Positions 18,616-25,213 of a stretch of 64,000 bases of DNA are shown piece by piece (the first letter of the stretch is position 1; every line of letters begins with the position of its first letter). The translations under genes and the position numbers were made by a program. Source of the stretch: a virus; the IMG/VR virus record IMGVR_UViG_3300030419_002087, positions 54,935-118,934 of that record; one strand, written 5' to 3'. Under the pieces are notes generated by a model that was given only the letters and a program-made list of their open reading frames with translations, was not told where the DNA came from and searched no databases.

Positions 18616-19701
18616 ATGATAGGAAATTATTTCTACCATCAGATATTGAGACGTACCGTAATTGGATTCGGTACTCTTTTCAATAATATTGAGATCCGTC
18701 ATAATGACGATGATGGTAAATCTCAAAGTAGAATGAAGGTGCCATTGGCTTATGGGCCAATGCAGAAATTCCTTGCGAAGGTTGATACACAGAGAGATTT
18801 GGCTGGTAGAGCTGCAATTACTTTACCTCGTCTTTCTTTTGAGATGATTTCTATAACATATGATTCAACACGTAAGGCATCAATAACTCAAACATTTAGA
18901 ACTAATACTGGCGCAAAAGTAGATCAGACTAAAAAAGTCTTCATGCCAGTTCCATATAATATCGGATTCCAACTTAGTGTTGCAACTAAATTAAATGATG
19001 ATATGTTGCAAATTATGGAACAAATTCTTCCATATTTTCAACCTGCACTTAATGTCACAATAAATTTAGTTGATAGTATTGGTGAGAAGAGAGATGTTCC
19101 TATAGTATTAGAATCTATCAATATGTCCGATGATTATGAAGGTAGTTTTGATAATCGTCGTGCAATGATATCAACTCTCAATTTTTCAGCTAAGACATAT
19201 TTGTTTGGTGCAATTGCTGATTCTCCAGAGGGTCTTATCAAGAAAGTTCAAGTTGATTACTTCCTTGACACTAATACAGAAAGAGCAAGAAGAGAAGTTC
19301 GTTATCGTGTTACTCCTAGAGCTGTTAAGGATTATGACAATGATGACACCACTACATTAAGAGGTGCAATTACAGCAGAAGAGACACTTCTTAAACTTAA
19401 GAGTGTTGCTGGCCTCAATGTTGATGACTACATTCGTGTTGGTGATGAAAATATGCAGATCAGAGAAATTGATACAATTGAGAAGAACTTAGTTGTATTC
19501 CGTGGTGTTGATAACACTCCTGTTTCTGCACATATAACCAATACATCGGTTGATATTATTTCTGGTACTAGAACTCCAGATCTACCTCTAACTGGTGATG
19601 ATGCTCTTATACTTGATGGTGATGACTTTGGATTTAATGAACTTACTTCCGAATATTCAGACTATAAGACTTACTCACCATCATTAGGTGAAGATGTATA
19701 A
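18616..19701 (+). CDS. gp15: Tail sheath stabiliser gp15
   Basis: Tail-completion protein that caps the sheath and tube at the neck. MIGNYFYHQILRRTVIGFGT parallels T4 gp15 (MFGYFYNSSFRRYATLMGDL). Shared internal blocks include VPLAYGP, DDMLQIMEQILPYFQPALN (T4: DDMFQIVEQILPYFQPHFN) and SPEGLIKKVQVDY. 361 residues against 272 in T4; the extra length is a C-terminal extension. It lies between gp14 and gp16 as in T4. Confidence 0.93.
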   Translation: MIGNYFYHQILRRTVIGFGTLFNNIEIRHNDDDGKSQSRMKVPLAYGPMQKFLAKVDTQRDLAGRAAITLPRLSFEMISITYDSTRKASITQTFRTNTGAKVDQTKKVFMPVPYNIGFQLSVATKLNDDMLQIMEQILPYFQPALNVTINLVDSIGEKRDVPIVLESINMSDDYEGSFDNRRAMISTLNFSAKTYLFGAIADSPEGLIKKVQVDYFLDTNTERARREVRYRVTPRAVKDYDNDDTTTLRGAITAEETLLKLKSVAGLNVDDYIRVGDENMQIREIDTIEKNLVVFRGVDNTPVSAHITNTSVDIISGTRTPDLPLTGDDALILDGDDFGFNELTSEYSDYKTYSPSLGEDV

Positions 19702-19716
19702 TTTGGAGATGTTATT

Positions 19717-20118
19717 ATGTCATTTAACGAAATTAACAAAGCACTTGATATCGATAGTGATGATATAGTTTCTGTTGACAAAACGGAAGTAGAAGTAGGG
19801 ATAACTAAACCAGATATAGATAGAGATTATGAATATACTCGTGGTCAACTCTATTCTTTAATAGAGAAGGGTCAGGAGGCGATTGATGGTATTATGGAAA
19901 TATCACAAGAAACTGGATCTGCCAGGGCTTATGAAGTTACTGGACAGATAATTAAGAGTGTGGCTGATGCCACAGATAAATTATTAGACCTACAGAAAAA
20001 ACTTAGAGATATTGAGGATCCTAAAGAAAAAGGCCCCTCAACTGTTAATAACGCTTTATTCGTGGGGTCAACTGCTGAGTTGCAAAAATTACTCAAAAAA
20101 GGTAAACTAGATGACTGA
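19717..20118 (+). CDS. gp16: Terminase small subunit gp16
   Basis: DNA-packaging regulator that works with gp17. 133 residues, mostly helical, with the central pattern DYEYTRGQLYSLIEKGQEAI, then ARAYEVTGQIIKSVADATDK and LLDLQKKLRDIE, which is typical of T4-type gp16. It follows gp15 as in T4, but gp17 is about 5 kb downstream behind an accessory block. Overlaps the next gene by 8 bases. Confidence 0.9.
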   Translation: MSFNEINKALDIDSDDIVSVDKTEVEVGITKPDIDRDYEYTRGQLYSLIEKGQEAIDGIMEISQETGSARAYEVTGQIIKSVADATDKLLDLQKKLRDIEDPKEKGPSTVNNALFVGSTAELQKLLKKGKLDD

Positions 20119-20551
20119 AGAGGTAAAAAAGAAAGAGGACAAGAAGAAAAATCTCTTTGCTAAGGCAAAGGATGCAATTCTTCCTGATCAAGATGAGCAA
20201 GCTGCTATCATTAGTACATTTGTTCGACTCGGCGTTTTGGTTTGGAGTGGCGGAATTTTAACTTTAAATTACGTGGCCATACCTGGCGTACCTCAACAAA
20301 AAATAGATCCGACATTCATAGCTTCAGTTTTTACTGGCGTTCTGGCTAGCTTTGGCATTCAGACTGCATCTAAGAAAGGTGACGGTACTATGAAAATGGA
20401 TGCTGCAAAGGCTGCAGCTGCTGCTGTTAATGGTGGTTCTGGAGGAACAGTTCAAACAATTAGAATTGAACAGATGCCTTTAAAAATTATTGCAGCTGAT
20501 ATTCCTCCTACATTAGATCCTAAGAAGGATCCTCCTAAACCTATCGTATAA
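20111..20551 (+). CDS. Membrane protein, unknown (holin-like topology)
   Basis: 146 residues: a Lys-rich N-terminus, two hydrophobic segments (about residues 34-56 and 66-85, including RLGVLVWSGGILTLNYVAI and PTFIASVFTGVLASFGIQT), then an Ala/Gly-rich and Pro-rich tail. Two membrane segments with charged ends are compatible with a holin, but many cyanophage membrane proteins look alike. Translationally coupled to gp16. Confidence 0.75.
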   Translation: MTEEVKKKEDKKKNLFAKAKDAILPDQDEQAAIISTFVRLGVLVWSGGILTLNYVAIPGVPQQKIDPTFIASVFTGVLASFGIQTASKKGDGTMKMDAAKAAAAAVNGGSGGTVQTIRIEQMPLKIIAADIPPTLDPKKDPPKPIV

Positions 20552-20555
20552 AATT

Positions 20556-20801
20556 ATGCAAAAAATTGTAAATGTACTTGCTGTTGCGTCTTTCGCTGTA
20601 TCTGGTGCCGTTGTCGCTAGTGGGCTATACGTATTTGTCAATCGTGCATCCATCATTGATGGAATTAAATCTCAAGCTTTGGAGGCAGTTGCAGGTTCTT
20701 TGGGAAGCCTTGTAGACGATTCAATGCCTGAGTTGCCATCCACAACTGGTGGGGTTGCTCCATTGCCTTCTCCTGCTGCTCCGACGACTCCAAGTTTATG
20801 A
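20556..20801 (+). CDS. Small membrane or secreted protein, unknown
   Basis: 81 residues with one N-terminal hydrophobic segment (IVNVLAVASFAVSGAVVASG) and a Pro/Thr-rich tail. No cleavage site is evident, so it is probably a single-pass membrane protein. It lies between two other small genes and its stop overlaps the next start. Confidence 0.7.
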   Translation: MQKIVNVLAVASFAVSGAVVASGLYVFVNRASIIDGIKSQALEAVAGSLGSLVDDSMPELPSTTGGVAPLPSPAAPTTPSL

Positions 20802-20962
20802 GTGTAATTATCTATCAAGAACACATAAAGGAACTTGAAAGAGAATTAATTCAAGCGAAAGAAGAGATTGTTTTTTTAAAAGAACAATTGGAAGTAAAGA
20901 CTTATGGTTTACCTGAGATAACTATGTTATCCCAAGTTTACCGTAAGGAAACTTCTGGTTGA
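20798..20962 (+). CDS. Short coiled-coil peptide, unknown
   Basis: 54 residues. The first 35 form a highly charged helix (EHIKELERELIQAKEEIVFL) likely to be a coiled coil. The start overlaps the preceding stop (ATGA). It is followed by a late promoter element. Function unknown. Confidence 0.6.
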   Translation: MSVIIYQEHIKELERELIQAKEEIVFLKEQLEVKTYGLPEITMLSQVYRKETSG

Positions 20963-20968
20963 TAAATA
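20962..20968 (+). promoter_or_regulatory. Late promoter element
   Basis: GATAAATA, 20 bases before the GTG start of the next gene. Confidence 0.55.
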
Positions 20969-20988
20969 GAATCGCTTCATTTTGAAAT

Positions 20989-21792
20989 GTGGAAATACCT
21001 AATATTAATGATATTAATGTTAGATCGACTAATATTAATGTAAGATCCATTAATGTATCGGAGATACGTAATCCGAATATTAGACAGTTATGGCTTAGGC
21101 CTATTTTCGACGTATATACTCCGAGAGTCTTTGTTCCTATTGCACCAATCACTGCTACTCTACGCAGACCTGTAGTAGATTATCCAGGCTGCGTAGAACA
21201 TGCTGTAGCAATAGAAGATGATAAAAAGTTAATAAAGTGTGATGGTGAAGTTCCGCATTATAATGCGATGGACTATACACCAGAAAATTTAATTGTTACA
21301 AGAGAGGTTCCACCACCATCAGTTGATCCTCCAACACCTCCAGAAACCCCAGAAGTAGAACCACCTAATATTCCTAAGACAGATGCCGAGGTTCCATGTC
21401 CTGGCCCCAATCAACCAAGAATAGGAGATGTAGCTCAAAATCAAAAAGAAAAGGTGTCTGGATACGAGTTACAACCCGATCCAAACAACCAAGGAAAACA
21501 AATTTGTGTGATATTATATGAAGATATAGGAATAGTAGAACAATTTTTGCCTTCTAGTCAAGTAGTTTCAACTACGGCTGTTATTGCGACGGTTGCAACA
21601 ACTTCGGCACTTCTTGCAAAACCTCTTGCCGATTTACTTCTAAAGGTGGTAAAACCTGCTGTGAAGAAGTTGATGACGAAGTTGAAGAGTCTTGCTGGGA
21701 AAACAGGTTCGATTGAATCGAAAGGGGAGCGCCTAGTGGCCCAGCGTGAGAGGAATCGGACGATTCTTGCCCTGAGAAGGTCTCTGAAGTAA
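20989..21792 (+). CDS. Pro-rich virion-type protein with hydrophobic C-terminal segment, unknown
   Basis: 267 residues from a GTG start; an in-frame TGA lies two codons upstream, so the start cannot be much earlier. An Asn/Ile repeat opens the protein (NVRSTNINVRSINV). A Pro-rich hinge follows (PPPSVDPPTPPETPEVEPP), then a hydrophobic stretch near residue 195-215 (VVSTTAVIATVATTSALLA) and a Lys/Arg-rich amphipathic tail. The last 212 bases overlap, tail to tail, the 3' end of a minus-strand gene. No domain recognised. Confidence 0.75.
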   Translation: MEIPNINDINVRSTNINVRSINVSEIRNPNIRQLWLRPIFDVYTPRVFVPIAPITATLRRPVVDYPGCVEHAVAIEDDKKLIKCDGEVPHYNAMDYTPENLIVTREVPPPSVDPPTPPETPEVEPPNIPKTDAEVPCPGPNQPRIGDVAQNQKEKVSGYELQPDPNNQGKQICVILYEDIGIVEQFLPSSQVVSTTAVIATVATTSALLAKPLADLLLKVVKPAVKKLMTKLKSLAGKTGSIESKGERLVAQRERNRTILALRRSLK

Positions 21793-22459
21793 TCCTTTTA
21801 TCCTTATACGTTAATGAATGTACATGAGGTTGTATAGCATTTTTGCCCATAACTACCACATCAGAACATACAACAGCATAAGGCGATTGTGGATGGAACA
21901 TAATGCCAGCTTTAATAAGTTCACCACAGTTCTTAAGTCTTGCGATCTCAAAATCTAATCTTTTATTGGCAAGTAATTGAGCACGATATTCATTATGTGT
22001 TTTTGCTGCTTCTGTACATAATTTTTGTTGTTTTTTATTCAGTGGTATACTGAGTGTAGCTGAAAATCCAGCATTAAAATTATGGTTATCTTTTTGACCA
22101 GTTCTTGTAGGTACGTAATATAAAATGTCGCCAGGGTTATCCAACACGCCATCATTGTTGGCGTCTGTCATGTCATATACGGGATCTTGATAGTAATATT
22201 CTCTTGGAATTTGATGGCTTTGGCTTTGAGTCACATATGGTGTGAAGTTAAATGTGGCTCCTTGACAACTAATACCATCACCGTATTGATTGGTTATGTA
22301 AGGCCCTTGTAAGACCTGTATGGCTTGATTGGTGACGGAGCCTGTACTGTTCGCTATCGGCGATGCTGTCGCTGATACTCCTCCAACTGTCTCTGATCGA
22401 ACAGATACAGGGGTCACGCAAGCACTTAAGGCAAGGCCTAAAGTGGCTAGTCGCTGAAT
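21581..22459 (-). CDS. Secreted or lipoprotein-like protein, third gene of the minus-strand operon; start uncertain
   Basis: The coding-like part begins near 22459 with RLATLGLALSACVTPVS, which looks like a short signal peptide, possibly with a lipobox-type Cys. No ATG, GTG or TTG gives this signal peptide directly; ATT at 22459-22457 would yield MQRLATLGLALSAC. The frame stays open back to an ATG at 22741, but that stretch is antisense-like and lies inside the upstream gene. The body contains PVYDMTDANNDGVLDNPG (a calcium-loop-like Asp-rich stretch), TLSIPLNKKQQKLCTEAA and a Ser/Gln-rich tail. The 3' end overlaps the plus-strand gene ending at 21792 by 212 bases. Confidence 0.6.
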   Translation of the reverse strand: MQRLATLGLALSACVTPVSVRSETVGGVSATASPIANSTGSVTNQAIQVLQGPYITNQYGDGISCQGATFNFTPYVTQSQSHQIPREYYYQDPVYDMTDANNDGVLDNPGDILYYVPTRTGQKDNHNFNAGFSATLSIPLNKKQQKLCTEAAKTHNEYRAQLLANKRLDFEIARLKNCGELIKAGIMFHPQSPYAVVCSDVVVMGKNAIQPHVHSLTYKDKRITSETFSGQESSDSSHAGPLGAPLSIQSNLFSQQDSSTSSSTSSQQVLPPLEVNRQEVLQEVPKLLQPSQ

Positions 22460-22899
22460 ACACTGGTTGTGTCGGTTACGCTTGTTATTTCTGTAGTTCT
22501 CTGAATTACTGTCTGGTTGGTAACGCCTGGCCCCATATAGCTTTCCGTAAATTGGAAACTGCCTGCGCCAGGAGTTATTGTGAAGTTCCCTCTGGTTCCC
22601 AGATCTAAACCAGAGTTTGTTGTAGTAACTGATCCACTTACTCCTCCCAATGGATCGAGGGTTACTGTGTTTATATTTGCTGAAGGGCTTAAGGTTGTTC
22701 CATCGTGCGAAACCCCTGTGCCTGTTACCGTATAGCTCCATCCTGTTGAATAATCTATTGAATTTATCGTTTCAGTCACCGTGGAGCTAGTCTCCGTGTG
22801 GCTAGTCATGCTGCCCTGAGTAAAGTTTGGCACCACAGGAACCGCACTAACAGGCGTCGCCATACTCAACAACGCAAATGTTGTTAGTAGACGTTTCAT
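22447..22899 (-). CDS. Small secreted protein, second gene of the minus-strand operon
   Basis: 150 residues with a classical signal peptide (MKRLLTTFALLSMATPVSA, cleavage expected before VPVV). The mature part is Thr/Ser-rich (FTQGSMTSHTETSSTVTETI) and predicted extracellular. Similar short exported proteins are widespread in cyanomyoviruses and unassigned. The start is 4 bases after the stop of the upstream gene, so the two are co-translated. Confidence 0.8.
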   Translation of the reverse strand: MKRLLTTFALLSMATPVSAVPVVPNFTQGSMTSHTETSSTVTETINSIDYSTGWSYTVTGTGVSHDGTTLSPSANINTVTLDPLGGVSGSVTTTNSGLDLGTRGNFTITPGAGSFQFTESYMGPGVTNQTVIQRTTEITSVTDTTSVFSD

Positions 22900-22903
22900 G
22901 GAC

Positions 22904-23413
22904 TTACTTAACTGTTACTTCACTAACGAACTGGCCTACGGCTGAAGTGCCGGCGCCTCCTGCTGTTAGTGTCATGGCTCCCGCTGAAGTGATTGTGCCG
23001 GCTAAATTGCCCGCTACACCGCCAGAACTTGTGGTAACGTTACCAAAAGCCGGTAATGCAGATACGACACCAGAAGAAACAGATGTTCCATCAGTATCGA
23101 CACTATCACCCATAATAAAACCCTCACTAAATGAGTAGGCTGAGCCAGCAGTGGTAATTGTGTATGTCGCATCAGTCATGGTAGCAGGTGCAGTTAAAGC
23201 ATTGTCCCCGCTTGCCGCTGTCAATCCACCGAAGGTTGATGCTGTGATATTAGATCCAGAACTTGTGTAAGTCGAGCCAATTCGCTCAGCAACTGAGCCA
23301 GCTCCATCCACCGTAATTTGAGTTGAGCTAGTTAACCGATGTATTAAATCGGCCTTAGCACTCATAGGTGCAACCAATGAGAGTAATAATACTATAGGTA
23401 AATATCTTTTCAT
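22904..23413 (-). CDS. Small secreted protein, first gene of the minus-strand operon
   Basis: 169 residues with a signal peptide (MKRYLPIVLLLSLVAPMSAK, cleavage expected before DLIH). The mature chain is Gly/Ser/Thr/Ala-rich with low charge, possibly a beta-rich surface protein. A CTAAATA late-type element on the minus strand lies 23 bases upstream. No homologue of known function is recognised. Confidence 0.8.
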   Translation of the reverse strand: MKRYLPIVLLLSLVAPMSAKADLIHRLTSSTQITVDGAGSVAERIGSTYTSSGSNITASTFGGLTAASGDNALTAPATMTDATYTITTAGSAYSFSEGFIMGDSVDTDGTSVSSGVVSALPAFGNVTTSSGGVAGNLAGTITSAGAMTLTAGGAGTSAVGQFVSEVTVK

Positions 23414-23436
23414 AAAGATAATGAGTTACCAATTTT

Positions 23437-23443
23437 ATTTAGT
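23437..23443 (-). promoter_or_regulatory. Minus-strand late promoter-like element
   Basis: Read on the minus strand, ACTAAATA lies 23 bases before the start at 23413. It is the same variant and spacing as at gp13. It faces the plus-strand late element at 23473-23479, making a divergent pair. Confidence 0.5.
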
Positions 23444-23472
23444 AAAAAGTTTTGTAAAGATTATCCTACGAT

Positions 23473-23479
23473 ATAAATA
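23473..23479 (+). promoter_or_regulatory. Late promoter element
   Basis: A perfect TATAAATA (23472-23479), 30 bases before the start at 23510. Confidence 0.65.
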
Positions 23480-23509
23480 ACCAAGTGAGCTGTATCTTGT
23501 TTTACGGAA

Positions 23510-23776
23510 ATGCTTAATGAAAAAGTAGAAAGATATATGGAAATTGGCCACACTATAGTGGTTAATCTTTTATGGAGAGGTCAATTATATAATCTTCAAA
23601 TGTTTTTTCCTGGCGCTGGTTTTCCGTCCAGACAACAAGTACAGAGACAGGTTCAAGGAATTTATCCTGGCGCTGTAGTGCAAACCGTATTTCCAGCAAC
23701 TACAGATCCTACTAAACCAACAATTCGTGTAGCTGAAGAATCCACTTATAAAACTTTTAAAGAATTTAAACAATGA
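23510..23776 (+). CDS. Small conserved cyanophage protein, unknown
   Basis: 88 residues with a mixed alpha/beta pattern (GHTIVVNLLWRGQLYNLQMF, PSRQQVQRQVQGIYPGAVV). No membrane segment and no recognised domain. First gene of a plus-strand late unit; overlaps the next gene by 4 bases (ATGA). Confidence 0.75.
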   Translation: MLNEKVERYMEIGHTIVVNLLWRGQLYNLQMFFPGAGFPSRQQVQRQVQGIYPGAVVQTVFPATTDPTKPTIRVAEESTYKTFKEFKQ

Positions 23777-24057
23777 CTTTTTTGATAGCAATAATGTCCT
23801 TTGCCAATTTTGTATTTTATCCATTGGTAATAGGAACTCTTGTAGCCGTAGTAATAGAACAAATCTTTAGGGCAAGAGGTAATGAAGATAACCCAGAAGA
23901 TGTAAAGAAGGTTATAGTCTCTATGGGTATTAGAAAGTATCTTTATAGACAGGCCTGGTTGTTTAATATCATATGGTTTATTGGATATTTTATTCTTATG
24001 TTTACGATAGGAAGACAACAACCATCAGCAATGCCTGACATGATCTGGCAAGGTTAG
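23773..24057 (+). CDS. Two-pass membrane protein, unknown
   Basis: 94 residues with two hydrophobic segments (about residues 3-27, FLIAIMSFANFVFYPLVIGT, and about 63-80, LFNIIWFIGYFILMFTIG) joined by a charged loop. The size and topology could suit a holin or another lysis-related membrane protein, but nothing specific is recognised. Coupled to the preceding gene. Confidence 0.75.
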   Translation: MTFLIAIMSFANFVFYPLVIGTLVAVVIEQIFRARGNEDNPEDVKKVIVSMGIRKYLYRQAWLFNIIWFIGYFILMFTIGRQQPSAMPDMIWQG

Positions 24058-24098
24058 TGAGTCCACACATTAATGCGTAAAAATACTTACGTGGTATA

Positions 24099-24105
24099 AT
24101 AAATA
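24099..24105 (+). promoter_or_regulatory. Late promoter element
   Basis: AATAAATA, 24 bases before the start at 24130. Confidence 0.55.
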
Positions 24106-24129
24106 TTGACAGTATGGGATTGAAAGATC

Positions 24130-24345
24130 ATGCCCCTTGCTCATTATACGGTAGGTTATCACGACCTACAACAACATAAGTATGAGATCTGCGAATATGC
24201 AACAGATTCATACGAAGCAATAGAACACAGTAAAGAGGATGTGCCTTATCTACAAGCACATCCTCATTTTATTGATTACGTTAAGAACGCAGAGGTCGAT
24301 AATGTTTATCGATTAATGGCCTCAGGTATACCAATGGGACATTAA
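24130..24345 (+). CDS. Small conserved cyanophage protein, unknown
   Basis: 71 residues, His- and Tyr-rich (HYTVGYHDLQQHKYEICEYA), soluble. It has its own late element. The next short gene starts one base after its stop. Confidence 0.7.
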   Translation: MPLAHYTVGYHDLQQHKYEICEYATDSYEAIEHSKEDVPYLQAHPHFIDYVKNAEVDNVYRLMASGIPMGH

Positions 24346-24346
24346 T

Positions 24347-24448
24347 ATGACAACCTTAAGAAAGAAACAAATAAGTCTTTGGACTTATAGATTTGTTGCG
24401 TGGACAACGATTTTTAGTACTCTTACGATGATTGCCAAAATGGCGTAA
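24347..24448 (+). CDS. Single-pass membrane micropeptide
   Basis: 33 residues: a basic N-terminus (MTTLRKKQIS) and one hydrophobic segment (FVAWTTIFSTLTMIA). It begins directly after the preceding stop. Support is its tight packing and membrane-peptide character; no homologue is recognised. Confidence 0.5.
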   Translation: MTTLRKKQISLWTYRFVAWTTIFSTLTMIAKMA

Positions 24449-24464
24449 AGTCAGTGTTTGTGAA

Positions 24465-24486
24465 GATAGGTGCCAAGTGACCTATC
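24465..24486. other. Inverted repeat in an intergenic leader
   Basis: GATAGGT and ACCTATC form a perfect 7-bp stem around an 8-base loop. It lies 6 bases upstream of a TATAAT (24493-24498) and 19 bases before the next start codon. It could be an operator or a leader hairpin. There is no U tract and no clear -35 box. Confidence 0.4.
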
Positions 24487-24505
24487 GTATTGTATAATAT
24501 AGAGT

Positions 24506-24835
24506 ATGACTCCAGACAGACACGACTTTCCCATCATAGGGGATTTTTATACTAAGAAGGAAGTTGATGCTATGATTGCAGCAGCTCTTGAAGAGGCTCG
24601 TGCAATTGATGAAGCATCGATGGCAGAACATAACTTCAAGGCAACAATTATAAGCATGGTTCTAGGATTCATATGTCTAGCACTATTCGTAGATGGATTA
24701 CTTCGTATACTTGGTATCATTCCACCATTCATGGATCTTGATGTTAATATCTTGGACGATATTGCAGAGAAGACTAAAATCATCGTGGAAAATGATATGG
24801 TCAAAGCTGGTCTAAATAAAATACCAAGACTATAA
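24506..24835 (+). CDS. Membrane protein with N-terminal helix, unknown
   Basis: 109 residues: an Ala/Glu-rich helix (KKEVDAMIAAALEEARAIDE), one hydrophobic segment at about residues 50-72 (IISMVLGFICLALFVDGLLR), then an acidic C-terminal helix. Probably a single-pass membrane protein. The next small gene starts one base after its stop. Confidence 0.7.
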   Translation: MTPDRHDFPIIGDFYTKKEVDAMIAAALEEARAIDEASMAEHNFKATIISMVLGFICLALFVDGLLRILGIIPPFMDLDVNILDDIAEKTKIIVENDMVKAGLNKIPRL

Positions 24836-24836
24836 C

Positions 24837-24944
24837 ATGATTGACACTTCATGGCCATCAATAAGAATGTTTCTTATTATCGTGATGGGCGTGGTGTGGT
24901 TTTATCTGTTAAACATAGAACTTAGAAGCACAGACAAGGATTAA
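24837..24944 (+). CDS. Single-pass membrane micropeptide
   Basis: 35 residues with a hydrophobic core (MFLIIVMGVVWFYLL) and a charged tail. It overlaps the next gene (TAATG), so translational coupling is likely. Confidence 0.55.
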   Translation: MIDTSWPSIRMFLIIVMGVVWFYLLNIELRSTDKD

Positions 24945-25213
24945 TGTACCAGCTCCAGAACATTTTATTTTTAGTATTACTCGTTTCTCTTTTAGGAACA
25001 ACCATATGGTTTATGGCCTCAATTTGGCTTAAAGAGGAAAAGAAACCAATCCGTCGTATACATCCAGAAATGTTGGAAGTGGAAGAGGGTACTAAATTAA
25101 TGGGAGTAACCTTTAAGCCTAAAGACAGTTGTAGTATATCTGAATATAAGAAACTTCAAGAAAGGATAGATAAGATACGTACTCAGTTGGAGAATGATCC
25201 AGAATTGGCATGA
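24944..25213 (+). CDS. Single-pass membrane protein, unknown
   Basis: 89 residues: an N-terminal membrane segment (ILFLVLLVSLLGTTIWFMAS), a basic stretch, then a helical cytoplasmic tail (ISEYKKLQERIDKIRTQLE). It overlaps the terminase gene by 4 bases (ATGA). Conserved in type among cyanophages; role unknown. Confidence 0.75.
   Translation: MYQLQNILFLVLLVSLLGTTIWFMASIWLKEEKKPIRRIHPEMLEVEEGTKLMGVTFKPKDSCSISEYKKLQERIDKIRTQLENDPELA

Noticed and set aside
20987-21043. ATG at 20987 as start of a separate 18-codon peptide
   Set aside because: Very short and overlaps the GTG start of the 267-residue gene; no independent support.
22460-22741. N-terminal extension of the third minus-strand gene back to ATG 22741
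   Set aside because: This stretch lies wholly inside the preceding gene in another frame and reads as Arg/Asn/Tyr-rich antisense-like sequence; the signal-peptide-like part starts only at about 22459.
23585-24021. Minus-strand open frames of 79 and 91 codons
   Set aside because: Antisense to two tightly packed plus-strand genes, without promoter or ribosome-binding site.
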